Notes under the pieces: generated by a model
The model's database searches: none
What the model saw: only the letters and a program-made list of their open reading frames with translations
What the model was told of the DNA's origin: nothing
Program-made: the position numbers and the translations under genes
NCBI GenBank assembly: GCA_027924645.1
Contig: BSBN01001362.1
Span: 930,001 to 994,000, forward strand
Direction: 5' to 3'
Source: Cunninghamia lanceolata
Taxonomy: Eukaryota; Streptophyta; Pinopsida; Cupressales; Cupressaceae
DNA length: 64,000 bases
Part shown: in pieces, positions 31,627 through 43,861 of the stretch
Numbering within the stretch: the first letter of the stretch is position 1
How the letters are laid out: each line of letters opens with the position of its first letter

Positions 31627-34477
31627 TGTAAAGCCCTCAATTTCATCATAAAAAGTAAATGAAGTAAATTATCCACTTAAATACAACATCACAATATCCA
31701 AAGTAAAAATATGTAATTAATCCACTTAATTACAATATAAAAGATAAAATGGGTGTAATTAATCTGCTTAATTACAATATCACAAGAAAAATGAACCATC
31801 TCATAAATATGAATCATAATGTCATCAAATCTTACAAAATCACATGCTCAATCCAAGTAAAAGAACTATAAATAATATACAAAATCCATGGGCATTCATG
31901 CCATAATACATCCAATTTCAAGTATAATAATCATATACAACAAGAATAAATAAATCAATATGCTCATAAGTGGCACGAACCAAGTAGTCCACCACCTGCG
32001 AGCTGAGAGATGGGAACATGGCCCAGGTGCTTTTCCACCCAACCATGAAGTAATTACACTTCCCCAGATCCCTTCATGAAATGAAGGAAACCTAGCCCTG
32101 CATGAAATGTCTAGCTACCTGGAAACAACTGGCAAGAGGGAACACCCGATGCAACCCTGATGTCTGAATGTGTAATTCTAAATAATGAAAAGCAGATTGT
32201 CTCACAACAAGATGTGGCAGAGATATATATAAATAAGATTTGCTAGACAATAAACATCTATTTCATTGTCATCTCGATTAGATCTAATCCTTTAAACAGT
32301 AACCTGGTTCAATTCCTGAAAAGAGGAAAATCCATCTTTGATAACCCACATTTGGCATCCTAGCCCAGAAAGTAACCCAATACATTCCTAGATAAAAACT
32401 ACTTCTTTCCCCAAGAAGCAAGTAAATAAATAAGAATCAAGAATTCAAGGTTACCAATAAATCAATCAAAAACCCCTTTCCCAAAATACCAATCAAGGAA
32501 ATGCACTTTCAATAAGAAAAAGAGAACATATTCATTCATTTATTTATTCAGTCACAATTATAATTATAATACTGATAATCTGATTCAATCTTCTAGTTTC
32601 ACATTATTACATCATATAGTTTAGTCTCTCTACTTTTTATTTATCTCTGCTTGATTCAAGTAAATAGATAAAAATATAAGTGGTTTCAGCATCAACATTC
32701 ATAGAAAAATAGAAATAATGTCTATTGTCTCTGGTTTAAGCCATCATACTGTTCTAACGAGTTTTCAATAAAGCTATAGATGTAATTTATTTAGCTACAG
32801 AATCCTTAAATTCTTGCTAGAGGAAGATCATATTTTCTGCTACAGGAAATTATAAAGTCGATAGTCATAGAAGAAAGCTACAAAAACTAATTTCTCAGTC
32901 CAGAGAGATAAGAATAGATCTGCTACAGCAATACAAAATTGTGACAGGGTTTTGCTTATCAAAACTATGGGTAAAGATTGAAGTTTTACAGAAGTAAAAT
33001 TAAAAAGGATTAACAAAATACAACTCAACAATAATGATTTGATCCCAGTTAATGGAATAATTTATACAGCAGGTCGAGTATGGAATCATAGAGGATAAAC
33101 GCCCAACAAAAAGAGGTCGATTCCCAACATAGTCTCACATTTTTAAACAGGCCGTCACAGGCAACTCATACAAGCATTTTTGGTAGCTAGATCAAATGAA
33201 TAGAAGGTTAATGCATAAGGAAAGGTCTGATCTAAATTGTTAGTGTGAATAAGAGGGAGAGGGCGACAGAGATAACAAAAGCCAAGTGACATACACACAA
33301 GTCGATTCTCTACATTACATAGCAAGATAAATTCCACAAGTTCGCAGCCAATATTCAGGCATGAAAGATTTGTCTATTATAAATTAACATACTACAACAT
33401 ATTATCCAGAAGAATACCCATTTAAATGCTTGACCAAGGTGGAATCCTTTGCTGCTGTCACTACTCTTCTACCCTCCTGTCACTGCTAGAATGTGGTGCC
33501 TTCTCCCTTTCTTGGTCGCTTAGAAGAAAATAAAAAAGCATGCCCTTCTTTGTTGTCTCCTCCTTATTAAAATCAAACTTTCCTAATATTCGTGCGGAGA
33601 GAATAGGTTTTCAAAATTGAAGTCTCCATCCAGTTTGCATGCAAATTTTTGCATTCAAAAGCCCTAAATAAAATATATATAATAAACTAATTTTTATTCT
33701 TGTAGTTGCATGACAGAATATAATATTCTTAATGTTTAATTTAGAAATCTAATTACAATAGTGTCAACAATATAATTTATTTATTTTCAAATAATCATTT
33801 TTAAATAAATAACAAGAACTATCTAATATTAATATTAAAATAATATATTTATATACAACTATTTGCAATTTAATATAATTGGTTAAGTTTAATATAGATA
33901 TTGTCTTCCAAACATCCTCATTTGCATAAATAGGAAAACATTATTCATTATTTATTTAAATAAAATACAAACATATATATTTCCTTATTTAAAATACAAT
34001 ACCCCATTTAAATACAATTCAAAAAGACATTAAATTTAAGTAATCACATCATGTATTCGCAAACAATTTTTAACACACTAACTCTAATTATCAATCACGA
34101 TTAATAACCACACATCAATGCATAAATTAAGCCATTCAAAAATGCATATGCAACTACGTGAGTGTGTGATTGCATCAGGGTAAACCATCCCATCAGTTCT
34201 TGCCAAGTGGCTAGAACACCTCTACCTCAACCATGTTCTTGTCTTCAATGAGTACCTACATTCATTCACACTCAACTTGATGTCAATAGGTTAGTGCCTC
34301 AAAACATATCTGAAGCAACATTATAATCATATCGATAATATCCATTTTTCCAAATTTGCATATCTAATTCCATGCTAATTACCTTCACACATATAAAGTT
34401 ACTTAAAGTAAAATCAACCATAGTAATTGTTCTCTAATCTAGATTATTAATATAGTCCATAAAAATGAGATGTGACA
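31627..34477 (-). repeat. 3' LTR of the Gypsy element (complete)
   Basis: A 2,851-bp LTR. On the minus strand it starts TGTCACATCTCA directly after a purine tract AAGTGGGGAAGGA (34478-34490) and ends GGGCTTTACA. It matches the right LTR from about 31768 on, including TGGCACGAACCAAGTAGTCC. Confidence 0.9.
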
Positions 34478-34654
34478 TCCTTCCCCACTTGGAAGAGACA
34501 TCGTCCCGATGTCTTATTACACATCAAAATAATAAGGTATCAATCAACCACCATTAAGGTATCAAAGTATTATAAATCAACAACATCAACTCAAAGTATC
34601 TCAAAACAATAATCAAACTCAAAGTATCATAATCTATGCATGAATAAGAAATCT

Positions 34655-36033
34655 ATGATATATCCTCCTCAAATGAGGAAAAGATCTATCAATCTCCTTC
34701 GCATCCTCCCATGTGGCACTGTCCTCTGAATATTGATCCCATTGGACCTTATATTTGCACCACATCTTTGCTACGCAACTTAATGTTACGCTTCTTCAAA
34801 ATTTGAGTGGGCTCCACCAACACCACTCCTGGATCCTGAACCTGTAAAGCACACCAATCAAGAATATGTGACGCGTCAGGATGATAAAGCTTAAGTAAGG
34901 ACACATGAAAAATATTATGGATTTTGGAAAGTGTAAGTAGTAGAGCAAGTCTATAAGCTACAAGATTAATCACTTCCAAAACTTCAAACGGTCCTACAAA
35001 ATGAGGAGCAAGTTTGGATGCTTTGCCAAACAAAACTGAACTCTTATGAGGTTTGAGCCTCAAAAAGACTGTCACCCACTGAGAACTGTCTAGGTGTTCT
35101 ATTTCTATCTGCATAACTCTTTTGATGATTTGAAGCTTGCTTCAACTTTTTCTTGATCAACTTCATTTGATCATCCATTTCTCTTAACATTTTAGGACCA
35201 ATCACTATTCTGTCCTCCACCTTATCCCAACTGATAGGTGTTCGACACTTACGCCCATAAAGATCTTCATATGGTGCCATTCCTAAAGATGCATGGTATG
35301 AATTGTTGTATGCAAACTCTACCAATGGAAGATACTCCTCCCATTTATACTGCTGATCCATACAATACATTCTAAGAAGGTCTTCTACAACCTGATTTAC
35401 TCTTTCTGTCTAACCATCCATTTGAGGATGATAGGCTGAATTGAAATTCAACTTTGTACCCAAAGTTGCATTAAGAGTTGTCCAAAATCTAGATGTCATA
35501 CGAGTGTCTCGATTTGAAATGATCATCTCAGGCACTCCATGAAATCAAAAAATCTCTTGAACAAACTTAGCTAAAACCATAGAACCATATGAAAGATTCC
35601 TCGGAATAAAATGTGCTACTTTAGTCAACTTGTCCACAACCATTAAGATGACATCATGCCTATTCTTAGACATGGGTAACCCCTGAATAAAATCCATACT
35701 TATTACTCGCGACTTATGCTCAGGAGCACTTTGCAGGTATAATAGTCTTGCTGGATGCACATGCTCAGCCTTAACTCGCTGACATTCCAAACATTGAGCC
35801 ACAAATTTTGTCACATCCTTTTTAAGTCTAGGCCAAAAGTATAAAGGTCTCAAAACTTTGACCATTTTGGTCACTCCAGGGTGCCCTAAATAAGGTGCAT
35901 TGTGGATCTCCTCAAGCACTAACTTCCTCAACTCTCCTGAGTTAGGAATATACATTCTTCGATGAAATCTCAAAAGTCCATCTGATTCAATCACATATCC
36001 ATCAAACCTGTGATCTAAGGGGTCTACTTCCAA
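34655..36033 (-). pseudogene. Gypsy integrase with C-terminal chromodomain (frameshifted)
   Basis: Minus strand from 36033: an H2C2 zinc-binding domain (His in EIHNAPYLGHPGVTKM, Cys in CLECQ), then the core start MDFIQGLPMSKNRHDVILMV. A core segment near 35371-35544 is readable only with stops. The C-terminal integrase reads EFAYNNSYHASLGMAPYEDL and RKCRTPISWD. After a frame change near 35100 follow LAPHFVGPFEVLEVI and NIFHVSLLKLYHPD. A chromodomain follows (VEPTQILKKRNIKLRSKDVV), then, in another frame, VQWDQYSEDSATWED to about 34660. Integrase joins element DNA to the genome; the chromodomain binds histone tails. Not functional here. Confidence 0.9.
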
Positions 36034-36075
36034 ATCTTTCTTTACTCTTTCATAATGCTCATCCCCTTGAAGATT

Positions 36076-36663
36076 CTAAATTAATTTCTGCTTCAAATTG
36101 GATCTCATTGTAACCATGGCAGCCATATGTCTTCTTCTACTAAGAGCATCTGCTACCCTATTCTCTTTTCCTTTTATATACTCAATTCTGAAATCATACT
36201 CACTAAGGAATTCTAACCACCTTCTCTGTCGTGCATTAAGGTTAGGTTGAGTAAATATATAGTTGAACCCTAAATGATCTGTCTTCAACTCAAAGGGCTT
36301 ACCTAGAAGATAATGTCTCCACATATGAAGTGCACAAACTATGGCGGCTAACTCAAGATCATGTGTCGCATATTTGAATTCATGTTGATTTAACTTTCTT
36401 GACTCATAAGCAACCACTTGCTCATTATGCATCAACACTCCTCCTACTCCTCCTGAAGCATCTGTTATAATTGTAAAGTGACCATTAGGATCTGGTATGG
36501 TCAAGATAGGAGCAGTTGTGAGCTTTTCCTTTAGCACTTGGAAAGCTTGCTCACACTTTTCGATCCATTCAAACTTCTTACCTTTCTTTTGTAGGGAAGT
36601 AATCGGTGCTTCTATAGTTGAGAAACCTTCCACAAACTTTCTATAATAACCTACAAGTCCCAT
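36076..36663 (-). pseudogene. Gypsy RNase H domain
   Basis: An open 195-codon stretch in the same frame as the RT palm to its right. It reads MGLVGYYRKFVEGFSTIEAP (RT thumb/connection), FTIITDASGGVGGVL (first catalytic Asp), YATHDLELAAIVCALHMW (Glu), LKTDHLGFNYI and GKENRVADALSRR. This is the RT_RNaseH-type domain of Ty3/Gypsy, removing RNA from the hybrid during reverse transcription. Two stops lie between it and the RT palm (36664-36687); otherwise it is well preserved. Confidence 0.9.
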
Positions 36664-36687
36664 AAAACTTTTGACCTATGTCACACT

Positions 36688-37830
36688 CTACGGTGTAGGC
36701 CATTCCATTATTGCTTTTATCTTCTCAAGATCAACTACAATCTCTTCTGCTGAGATCACATGACCAAGATAGTGCACTGTATCTTGAAAGAATGTACACT
36801 TAGATAATTTACCATAAAGCTTTCGCTCTCTCAAGCGCTGCAAAACTATCCTCAAATGCCTTTCATGCTCTTCCACTGATTTAGAGTATATTAGTATGTC
36901 ATCAAGGAAGATCGACACAAAATCATCTAAACAATCTCTGAAAATGCTATTCATCAAATTCATGAAAGCTGCTGGAGCATTAGTCAACCCAAATGGTACT
37001 CTATGAACTCATAGTGACCATATCGATTCCTAAAAGATTTTTTAGAGATGTCCTCATCCTTAATCCGTAGTTGGTGATAACCGGATCTAAGGTCTATCTT
37101 CGAGAATGCTTTTTCTCCTTTCATCTGATCAAAGAGCTCATCTATTCTTGGAAATGGGTATTTGTTCTTTATAGTAGTTTTGTTAAGCATCCTATAATCA
37201 ATTCATAATCTCAAAGTACCATCCTTCTTTACAAAGATGACTGGTGTGCCCCATGGTGGCACACTAGGTCTAATGAACCCTTGATTTAGCAACTCTTGCA
37301 ATTGTGCTTTAAGCTCATACAATTCTATAGTAGTCATTCTATAGGGTGCCTTAGATTGAGGCTCAGTCCCTGGTAGCAAATCAATTGAGAAGTCAAATTC
37401 TCTCTTTGGTGGTAACTCTATCAACTCTACAGAGAATACATCTTTGAAGTCTCTAAGGATTGGGTAGTCATTGAACATTGGTTCTTCTTTGTCAAGGTCC
37501 TTTACTTGGACAACAAAAACTACACACCCTTTCCTCTTGGCTTTCTTCAATTGCATAGCCGAGATTTGTCTAAGCTCTAAAGGCCTCTTAGATCCATTAA
37601 TTTCCACTTGATTCCCTAGGTCATCCAAACATTTAACCACTTTGTCTTCACAGTTTAATAGACTTATGTTCATCTAACTAGTTGATACCCATAATTACAT
37701 CATAAGAGCCCAAAGGTGCTACATACAGGTTTACTTGGGTCTGAAAACTAGGAAGCTCTAACTCACTGCATGCTAGACATGAGTCTACTCCCTTTTCTAC
37801 ACTATTGCCATACTGTACTTGAAATTTCAA
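36688..37830 (-). pseudogene. Gypsy protease remnant and reverse transcriptase (broken)
   Basis: From the right: a protease tail (LGSYDVIMGIN, then TAG where Trp is expected) near 37674-37740, then RT with RPSVPPWGTPVIFVKKDG, a TGA where Cys is expected in LRLCIDYR (about 37200), [32 protein letters not shown], a frame change near 36985 just before TNAPAAF, and the catalytic FLDDILIYS at about 36890-36915. Motif order and spacing are those of Ty3/Gypsy RVT_1. The protein start is missing: sequence right of about 37830 is LTR, so gag and the protease active site are deleted. Confidence 0.9.
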
Positions 37831-40106
37831 GTACAATCATCATGTACAACAAAAATAAATAAATCAATACGCTTATCAGTGGCACGAACCAAGTGGTCCA
37901 CCACCTGCTTAATTACAATATCACAAGAAAAATGAACCATCTCATAAATATGAATCATAATGTCATCAAATCTTACAAAATCACATGCTCAATCCAAGTA
38001 AAAGAACTATAAATAATATACAAAATCCATGGGCATTCATGCCATAATACATCCAATTTCAAGTATAATAATCATATACAACAAGAATAAATAAATCAAT
38101 ATGCTCATAAGTGGCACGAACCAAGTAGTCCACCACCTGCGAGCTGAGAGATGGGAACATGGCCCAGGTGCTTTTCCACCCAACCATGAAGTAATTACAC
38201 TTCCCCAGATCCCTTCATGAAATGAAGGAAACCCAGCCCTGCACGAAATGTCTAGCTACCTGGAAACAACTGGCAGGAGGGAACACCCGATGCAACCATG
38301 ATGTCTGAATGTGTAATTCTAAATAATGAAAAGAAGATTGTCTCACAATAGGATGTGATAGAGATATATATAAATAAGATTTGCTAGACAATAAACATCT
38401 ATTTCAATGTCATCTCAATTAGATCTAATCCTTTAAACAGTAACCTGGTTCAATTCCCGAAAAGAGGAAAAGCCATCTTTGATAACCCACATTCGGTATC
38501 CTAGCCCAGAAAGTAACCCAATACATTCCTAGATAAAAACTACTTCTTTCCCCAAGAAGCAAGTAAATAAATAAGAATCAAGAATTCAAGTTTACCAATA
38601 AATCAATCAAAATCCCTTTTCCAAAATACCAATCAAGGAAATGCACTTTCAATATGAAAAAGAGAACATATTCATTCATTTATTTATTCAGTCACGATTA
38701 TAATTATAATACTAATAATCTGATTTAATCTTCTAGTTTCACATTATTACATCATATAGTTTAGTCTCTCTACTTTTTATTTATCTCTGCTTGATTCAGG
38801 TAAATAGATAAAAATATAAGTGGTTTCAGCATCAACATTCATAGAAAAATAGAAATAATGTCTACTGTCTCTAGTTTAAGCCATCATACTGTTCTAACGA
38901 GTTTTCAATAGAGCTACAAAAGTAATTTATTTAGCTACAGGATCCTTAAATTCTTGCTATAGGAAGATTGTATTTTCTGCTATAGGAACTTATAAAGTTC
39001 GATAGTCATAGAAGAAAGCTACAGAAACTAATTTCTCAGTCCATAGAGATAAGAATAGATCTGCTACAACAATACAAAATTGTGACAGGGTTTTGCTTAT
39101 CAAAACTACGAGTAAAGATTGAAGTTTTACAGAGGTAAAATTAAAAAGGATGAACAAAATACAACTCAGCAATAATGATTTGATCCTAGTCAATGGAATA
39201 ATTTATACAGCAGATCGAGTATGGAATCATAGAGGATAAACACCCAACAAAAAGGGGTTGATTCCCAACATAGTCTCACATTTTAAAACAGGCCATCACA
39301 GGAAACTCATACATGCATTTTTGGTAGCCAGATTAAATGAATAGAAGGTTAATGCATAAGGAAAGGTCTGATCTAAATCCTTAGTACGAATAAGAGAGAG
39401 AGGGCAACAGGGATAACAAAAGCTAGGCGACATACACACAAGTCAATTCTGTACATTACACAGCAAGAGAAATTCCACAAGTTCGCAACCAATATTTAGG
39501 AATGAAAGATTTGTCTATTATAAATTAACACCTACAACATATTATCCAGAAGAATACCCATTTAAATGCTTGCCCAAGGTGGAATCCTCTGCTATTGTTG
39601 CTGCTCTTCTACCCTCCTGTCGCTGCCAGAACGTGGTGCCTTCTCCCTTTCTTGGTTGCTTAGAAGAAAATAAAAAGCATGCCTTTCTTTGCAGTCTCCA
39701 CCTTATTAAAAACAAACTTTCCTAATATTAGAATGGAGAGAATAGGCTTTCAAAACTGAAGTCTCCATCTAGTTTGCATGCAAATTTTTGCATTCAAAAG
39801 CCCTAAATAAAATATATAATAAACTAATTTTTATTCTTGTAGCTGCATGACAGAATATAATATTCTTAATGTTTAATTTAGAAATCTAATTACAATAGTG
39901 TCAAAAATCTAATTTATTTATTTTCAAATAATCATATTTAAATAAACAACAAGAACTATCTAATATTAATATTAAAATAATATATTTATATACAACTATT
40001 TGCAATTTAATATAATTGGTTAAGTTTAATATAGATATTGTCTTCCAAACATCCTCATTTGCATAAATAGGAAAACATTATTCATTATTTATTTAAATAA
40101 AATACA

Positions 40107-40151
<45 letters not shown>

Positions 40152-40568
40152 CCTTATTTAAAATATAATACCCCATTTAAATAGAATTCGAAAAGACATT
40201 AAATTTAAGTAATCACATCATGCATTTGCAAACAATTTTTAACACACTAACTCTAATTATCAAACACGAATAATAACCACACATCAATGCATAAATTAAG
40301 CCATTCAAAAATGCATATGCAACTACATGAGTGTGTGATTGCATCAAGGCAAACCATCCCATCAGTTGTTGCCAAATGGCTAGAACACCTCTACCTCAAC
40401 CATGTTCTCGTCTTCGACGAGTACCTGCATTCATTCGCACTCAACTCAACGTCAATAAGTTAATGCCTCAAAGCATAGCATAAACATTATAATCATATCG
40501 ATAATATCCATTTTTCTAATTTTGCATATCTAATTCCATGCTAATTACCTTCACACTGAGACGTGACA
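37830..40568 (-). repeat. 5' LTR of the Gypsy element, inner end rearranged, with (TA)n
   Basis: From 37909 to 40568 this matches the left LTR from about 31768 to its end. The first ~140 bases of the left LTR are absent. Instead 37830-37908 is a second copy of an internal LTR segment (CAAGTA..ATAAATAAATCAATA, TGGCACGAACCAAGTGGTCC), so the deletion that removed the PBS, gag and protease also left a 79-bp local duplication. A pure TA run of about 39 bases lies at 40111-40149; the left LTR has only a short TATATAT at the same place. Confidence 0.88.
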
Positions 40569-41190
40569 TTTAAAATAGACTAAGCATATCCTCTAACCTG
40601 GATCTCTATCAAATGGTTTAAATACCTTCGATAATATCTTGGAAAATTGTGCAAATATTTTGAAGAAGAAATTTCGTTTGTGTGATTGCGATAGGATGTG
40701 TGGATTGGGTGCCTGCAGGCAAAAATTTCAAAGTTCTCTATTTTGCATGAAAATTGGTGAGGATGTTTGGAATATTATACCAAGACTCCTTGTAGAAGGA
40801 TTTAGCTCCAGCCTCAAAGAATTTCAAAATTTTAAACTTTTCGTAAATTGCCATCCCCAAATAGAAAGTTTTAAAATCTCTCAAATGGTGCAACATATGA
40901 TTGAAAAATCTTTGCCAATGCTATCAAAATACCCTAAAAAATATACTTGTGAAAGGATTTGATGGAAAATCTCACCAATCTTGCTAAACAATTGTTTATG
41001 TGAAAACCATCAATGTGTGTTGAAATTGAACATACGACAAAAACTGAATTCTTGCAAATATGATTGTTCAAAGTGTCCCCAACGCTGAGAGATGCCAATA
41101 CAAGCCCAAGCAAACCAAAACTAAAAGGAACACACTGAAAATCTTTTACAGTGATGCTGATTACACGTGCACCCAGGTGCTCCTATATTA
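40569..41190 (-). repeat. Array LTR2, right part
   Basis: Resumes the LTR after the Gypsy: (TTTAA)AATAGACTAAGCATATCC continues the sequence that stops at 31626. Together the two parts give about 1.57 kb, the size of the other array LTRs. Ends at CTATATTA, homologous to the TGCATCA edge. Confidence 0.9.
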
Positions 41191-42307
41191 GACATGTCGG
41201 GTAAAACGTTTGTGAGCATAGGCTCACAAAAGTGGAGTTGAGTAGTCCGACTACCCTTTCAGGTTGCAACCAACCTGCATCGAACTCCTTCACTATGAAA
41301 TGTGTACATTATCAATTCTTCTTCCTCTTCTTCAAGCACCATGCCGAAACAAATGTCATCTTCCTCCCATAAATCTATTCACCATTCTTCTCCCCTCTTG
41401 TGGATTTAGATCCACCATGTACCATCCTCCTTCAACAAATTATTTCTCCTCTCTTCTCCTCCTTCATGGGATCTAGCCCACTAGTAATTGACTTCCTCTA
41501 CCAAACTCTCATGTCACTTATACAACCTGTAGCATATAAATCTTCATCGAATATCTTATGAAAATTGAAGATTTCCATAGTTTCTTCTCTACACTCTTCA
41601 ACCCTAGCTACCCCAAATGGAAGTACAAAAGCATCATCTAAATATGCAACAATGTTTACCTCTTCACTTTTTGCTGCAAATTCACCATCGACTGCATCAT
41701 TAACTTTGACCTCCTTCGCTGCAATGCTTGTCTTCTCACTTCCAAGCGTTGTAATCTTCTCCAACCACTCATTCTCCACTGCCAAAATCTGTGACAATAA
41801 GTAATCCTCTACGTCATCCTTCGCTCCAACCTCTTCGTATTCCATTGCTGCATCTCCATCCTCTTGATTCTCACTGCCCACCTCTTCATCTTTAGCCGCT
41901 ACCATATTTGTATCCTCTTGCTTATCCTCATCATGCTTGACCTATTTATCACGTTGTCATGCTTCCAGTTTGCTCAATCTCTTATCTAATCTCTCACATA
42001 CACCTACTATCATCTCAAGATTCTTTCACTCTTGATACTAGCTCCAACCTTCCCATATCATGGGCTTATTCCTTATGACTATACCCATCTTGTTCATTGC
42101 TGCAATCCCACCTCAATATGCATCACACTCTTCACAATGTACAATTCCTTGTGACTCTGTAGCTCTTGATTGCTTAGGGCTTCTCTACCTGCAACAATCC
42201 TCACACAAACTCTCTACAACCACTTCACTCTCCTGAGGTCTTGGCATAGGCTACCTCACGTTTGACACTTTGCCTATGCATTCAGGAACTCCTACTCTGA
42301 TACCATT
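41191..42307 (-). other. Array internal region 2
   Basis: Same layout as internal region 1: the PBS complement CTACTCTGATACCA at 42292-42305, leader, acidic ORF at 41498-41960, then an end region with TGTGAGCATAGGCTCACA near 41211-41228, a perfect inverted repeat around ATAG. Confidence 0.8.
41498..41960 (-). pseudogene. Acidic ORF of the array element, copy 2 (unknown family)
   Basis: An open 135-codon stretch plus an N-terminal extension with two stops (TGA and TAG replacing residues of the LEAWQHDKL segment). It shares with copy 1 DAAMEYEEVGAKDD, EKTSI.AKEVKVNDA, SEEVNIVAYLDDAFVL and GVARVEECREETMEIFNFHK. Differences from copy 1 are mostly single substitutions with no frameshift across about 130 codons. 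Function unknown. Confidence 0.6.
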
Positions 42308-43861
42308 TAACGCAAATAGACGAACCACTCAATCAACCATTCCCAATCACACAATAGAAACTCATAAGAAAAGATTGCAACAAAATAAATTAACTCAGGA
42401 ATGTATTAAAATTCTCTATTAAAAACTAGAATACATTTAGCAAACACAATTTATATTGTTGGCCTTCAATGGCCTCCCTCACAATTATCAAAACATTCAG
42501 TTTTCTTCTTCTCTAGTAGCTAACACTTCTTCTCTATTTTTGTCAAACTCTGTCTAAGTTCCCCGGTACAACCCTAAAATTCCCTCGCTTTCTATGTAGC
42601 CACCTCCCTTCTCTCTTCCTATCCACGCCTTCCACACTTAATCAACCTCTCTATGGCATCAATTCTACCGCTTTCATTATCTAATTCACCCCTTTTCTAT
42701 TACTCCTTACCAGGCCAAATTTTTTTCTATCCTCTGGCAGTTCCTCCCATCTTTATCATTCTCTGATTGTAGCCAATATTATTTTTTCCTAACCACAAAA
42801 GTGGCGTTCAATATGGCACTTGTTAAATACAAAAATAATAATACTTTATTATGCCTCATATGAGGCGTTGAAACTTCTCAATATGGCACTTCCACTCTAT
42901 TTATAGCACTACCCAAATATATTTGTTTATATATTTGATTTTACTTTAACTATTGTGTGGTAATTTGTCTTAGCTGAGTGCTTCATTTCCCTAAATTATA
43001 TGCCTCACATGAGGCATTTTAATCTGCAAATTTAATTGCTTGGAATATACTAAGTGGGCATTTCATTTTTGCATTTGTCCTTTCTTTTGACTGCTCTAAA
43101 CTGTTTAATATTTTCTTTTTAAAATATAAACAACAGTCTCTAAAAAGGGTGTTAAGAATTTTTGTAAAAGTGTATTAAATGCCACATAAGTCATTCCTTG
43201 TTTATTGCTAAAATTTGACCTCCAAAGATCAACATCCGACTTTAAAACAGACTAAGCATATCCTCTAAGCTAGATCTCTATCAAATGGTTTAAATACATT
43301 CAATAATATCTTGGAAATTTGTGCAAATATTTTGAAGAAGAAATTTTGTTTGTGTGACTGCAACAGGATGTGCGGATTGGGTGCCCGTAGGCAAAAATTT
43401 CAAGGTTCTCTGTTTTACATGAAAATTGGCGAGGATGTTTGTAATATCATACCAAGACTCCCTGCAAAAAGGATTTTGCTCTAGCCTCAAAGATTCAAAA
43501 TTTTAAAGTTTCTGTAAATTGTCATCCTTGAATAAAAGTTTTAAAATATCCAAAATGGTGTGACATATGATTGAAAAATCTTTGCCAATGCTATTGAAAT
43601 ACCCTAAAAAATATACCTATAAAAGGATATGATGCCAAACCTCACCAATCTCGCTGAAAAATTGTTTATGTGAAAACCATCAATGCGTGCCGAAACTGAA
43701 CATATGGCAAAATACTAAATTCTTGCAAATCTGATTGTGCAAAGTGTTCCCAACGCTAAAAGATGCCAATAGAAGTTCAAGGAATCCAAAACTAAAATGA
43801 ACACACTGAAAATCTTTTTGGGTGATGTTGATTGCATGTGTACCCGGGTGCTCCTGCATTA
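42308..43861 (-). repeat. Array LTR3
   Basis: A 1,554-bp LTR, edges TAACGCAAATAG (TG mutated to TA) and CCTGCATTA. GCCTCATATGAGGC is intact near 42853; the GCCAC palindrome is mutated to ACCAC near 42792. Confidence 0.85.

Larger units (their letters stand above)
31627..40568 (-). mobile_element. Chromodomain Gypsy retrotransposon, gag deleted
   Basis: An 8,942-bp minus-strand Ty3/Gypsy element inserted in array LTR2 with the duplication TTTAA (31622-31626 and 40569-40573). Outer ends are TGTAAAG (left) and TGACA (right). On the minus strand: 5' LTR (truncated at its inner end), a short protease remnant, RT, RNase H, integrase, chromodomain, polypurine tract, 3' LTR. Gag, PBS and most of the protease are gone: the LTR inner end jumps straight into the end of protease. 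The chromodomain after integrase places it among chromoviruses, whose chromodomain guides integration to chromatin. Frameshifts and stops make it inactive. Confidence 0.92.
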
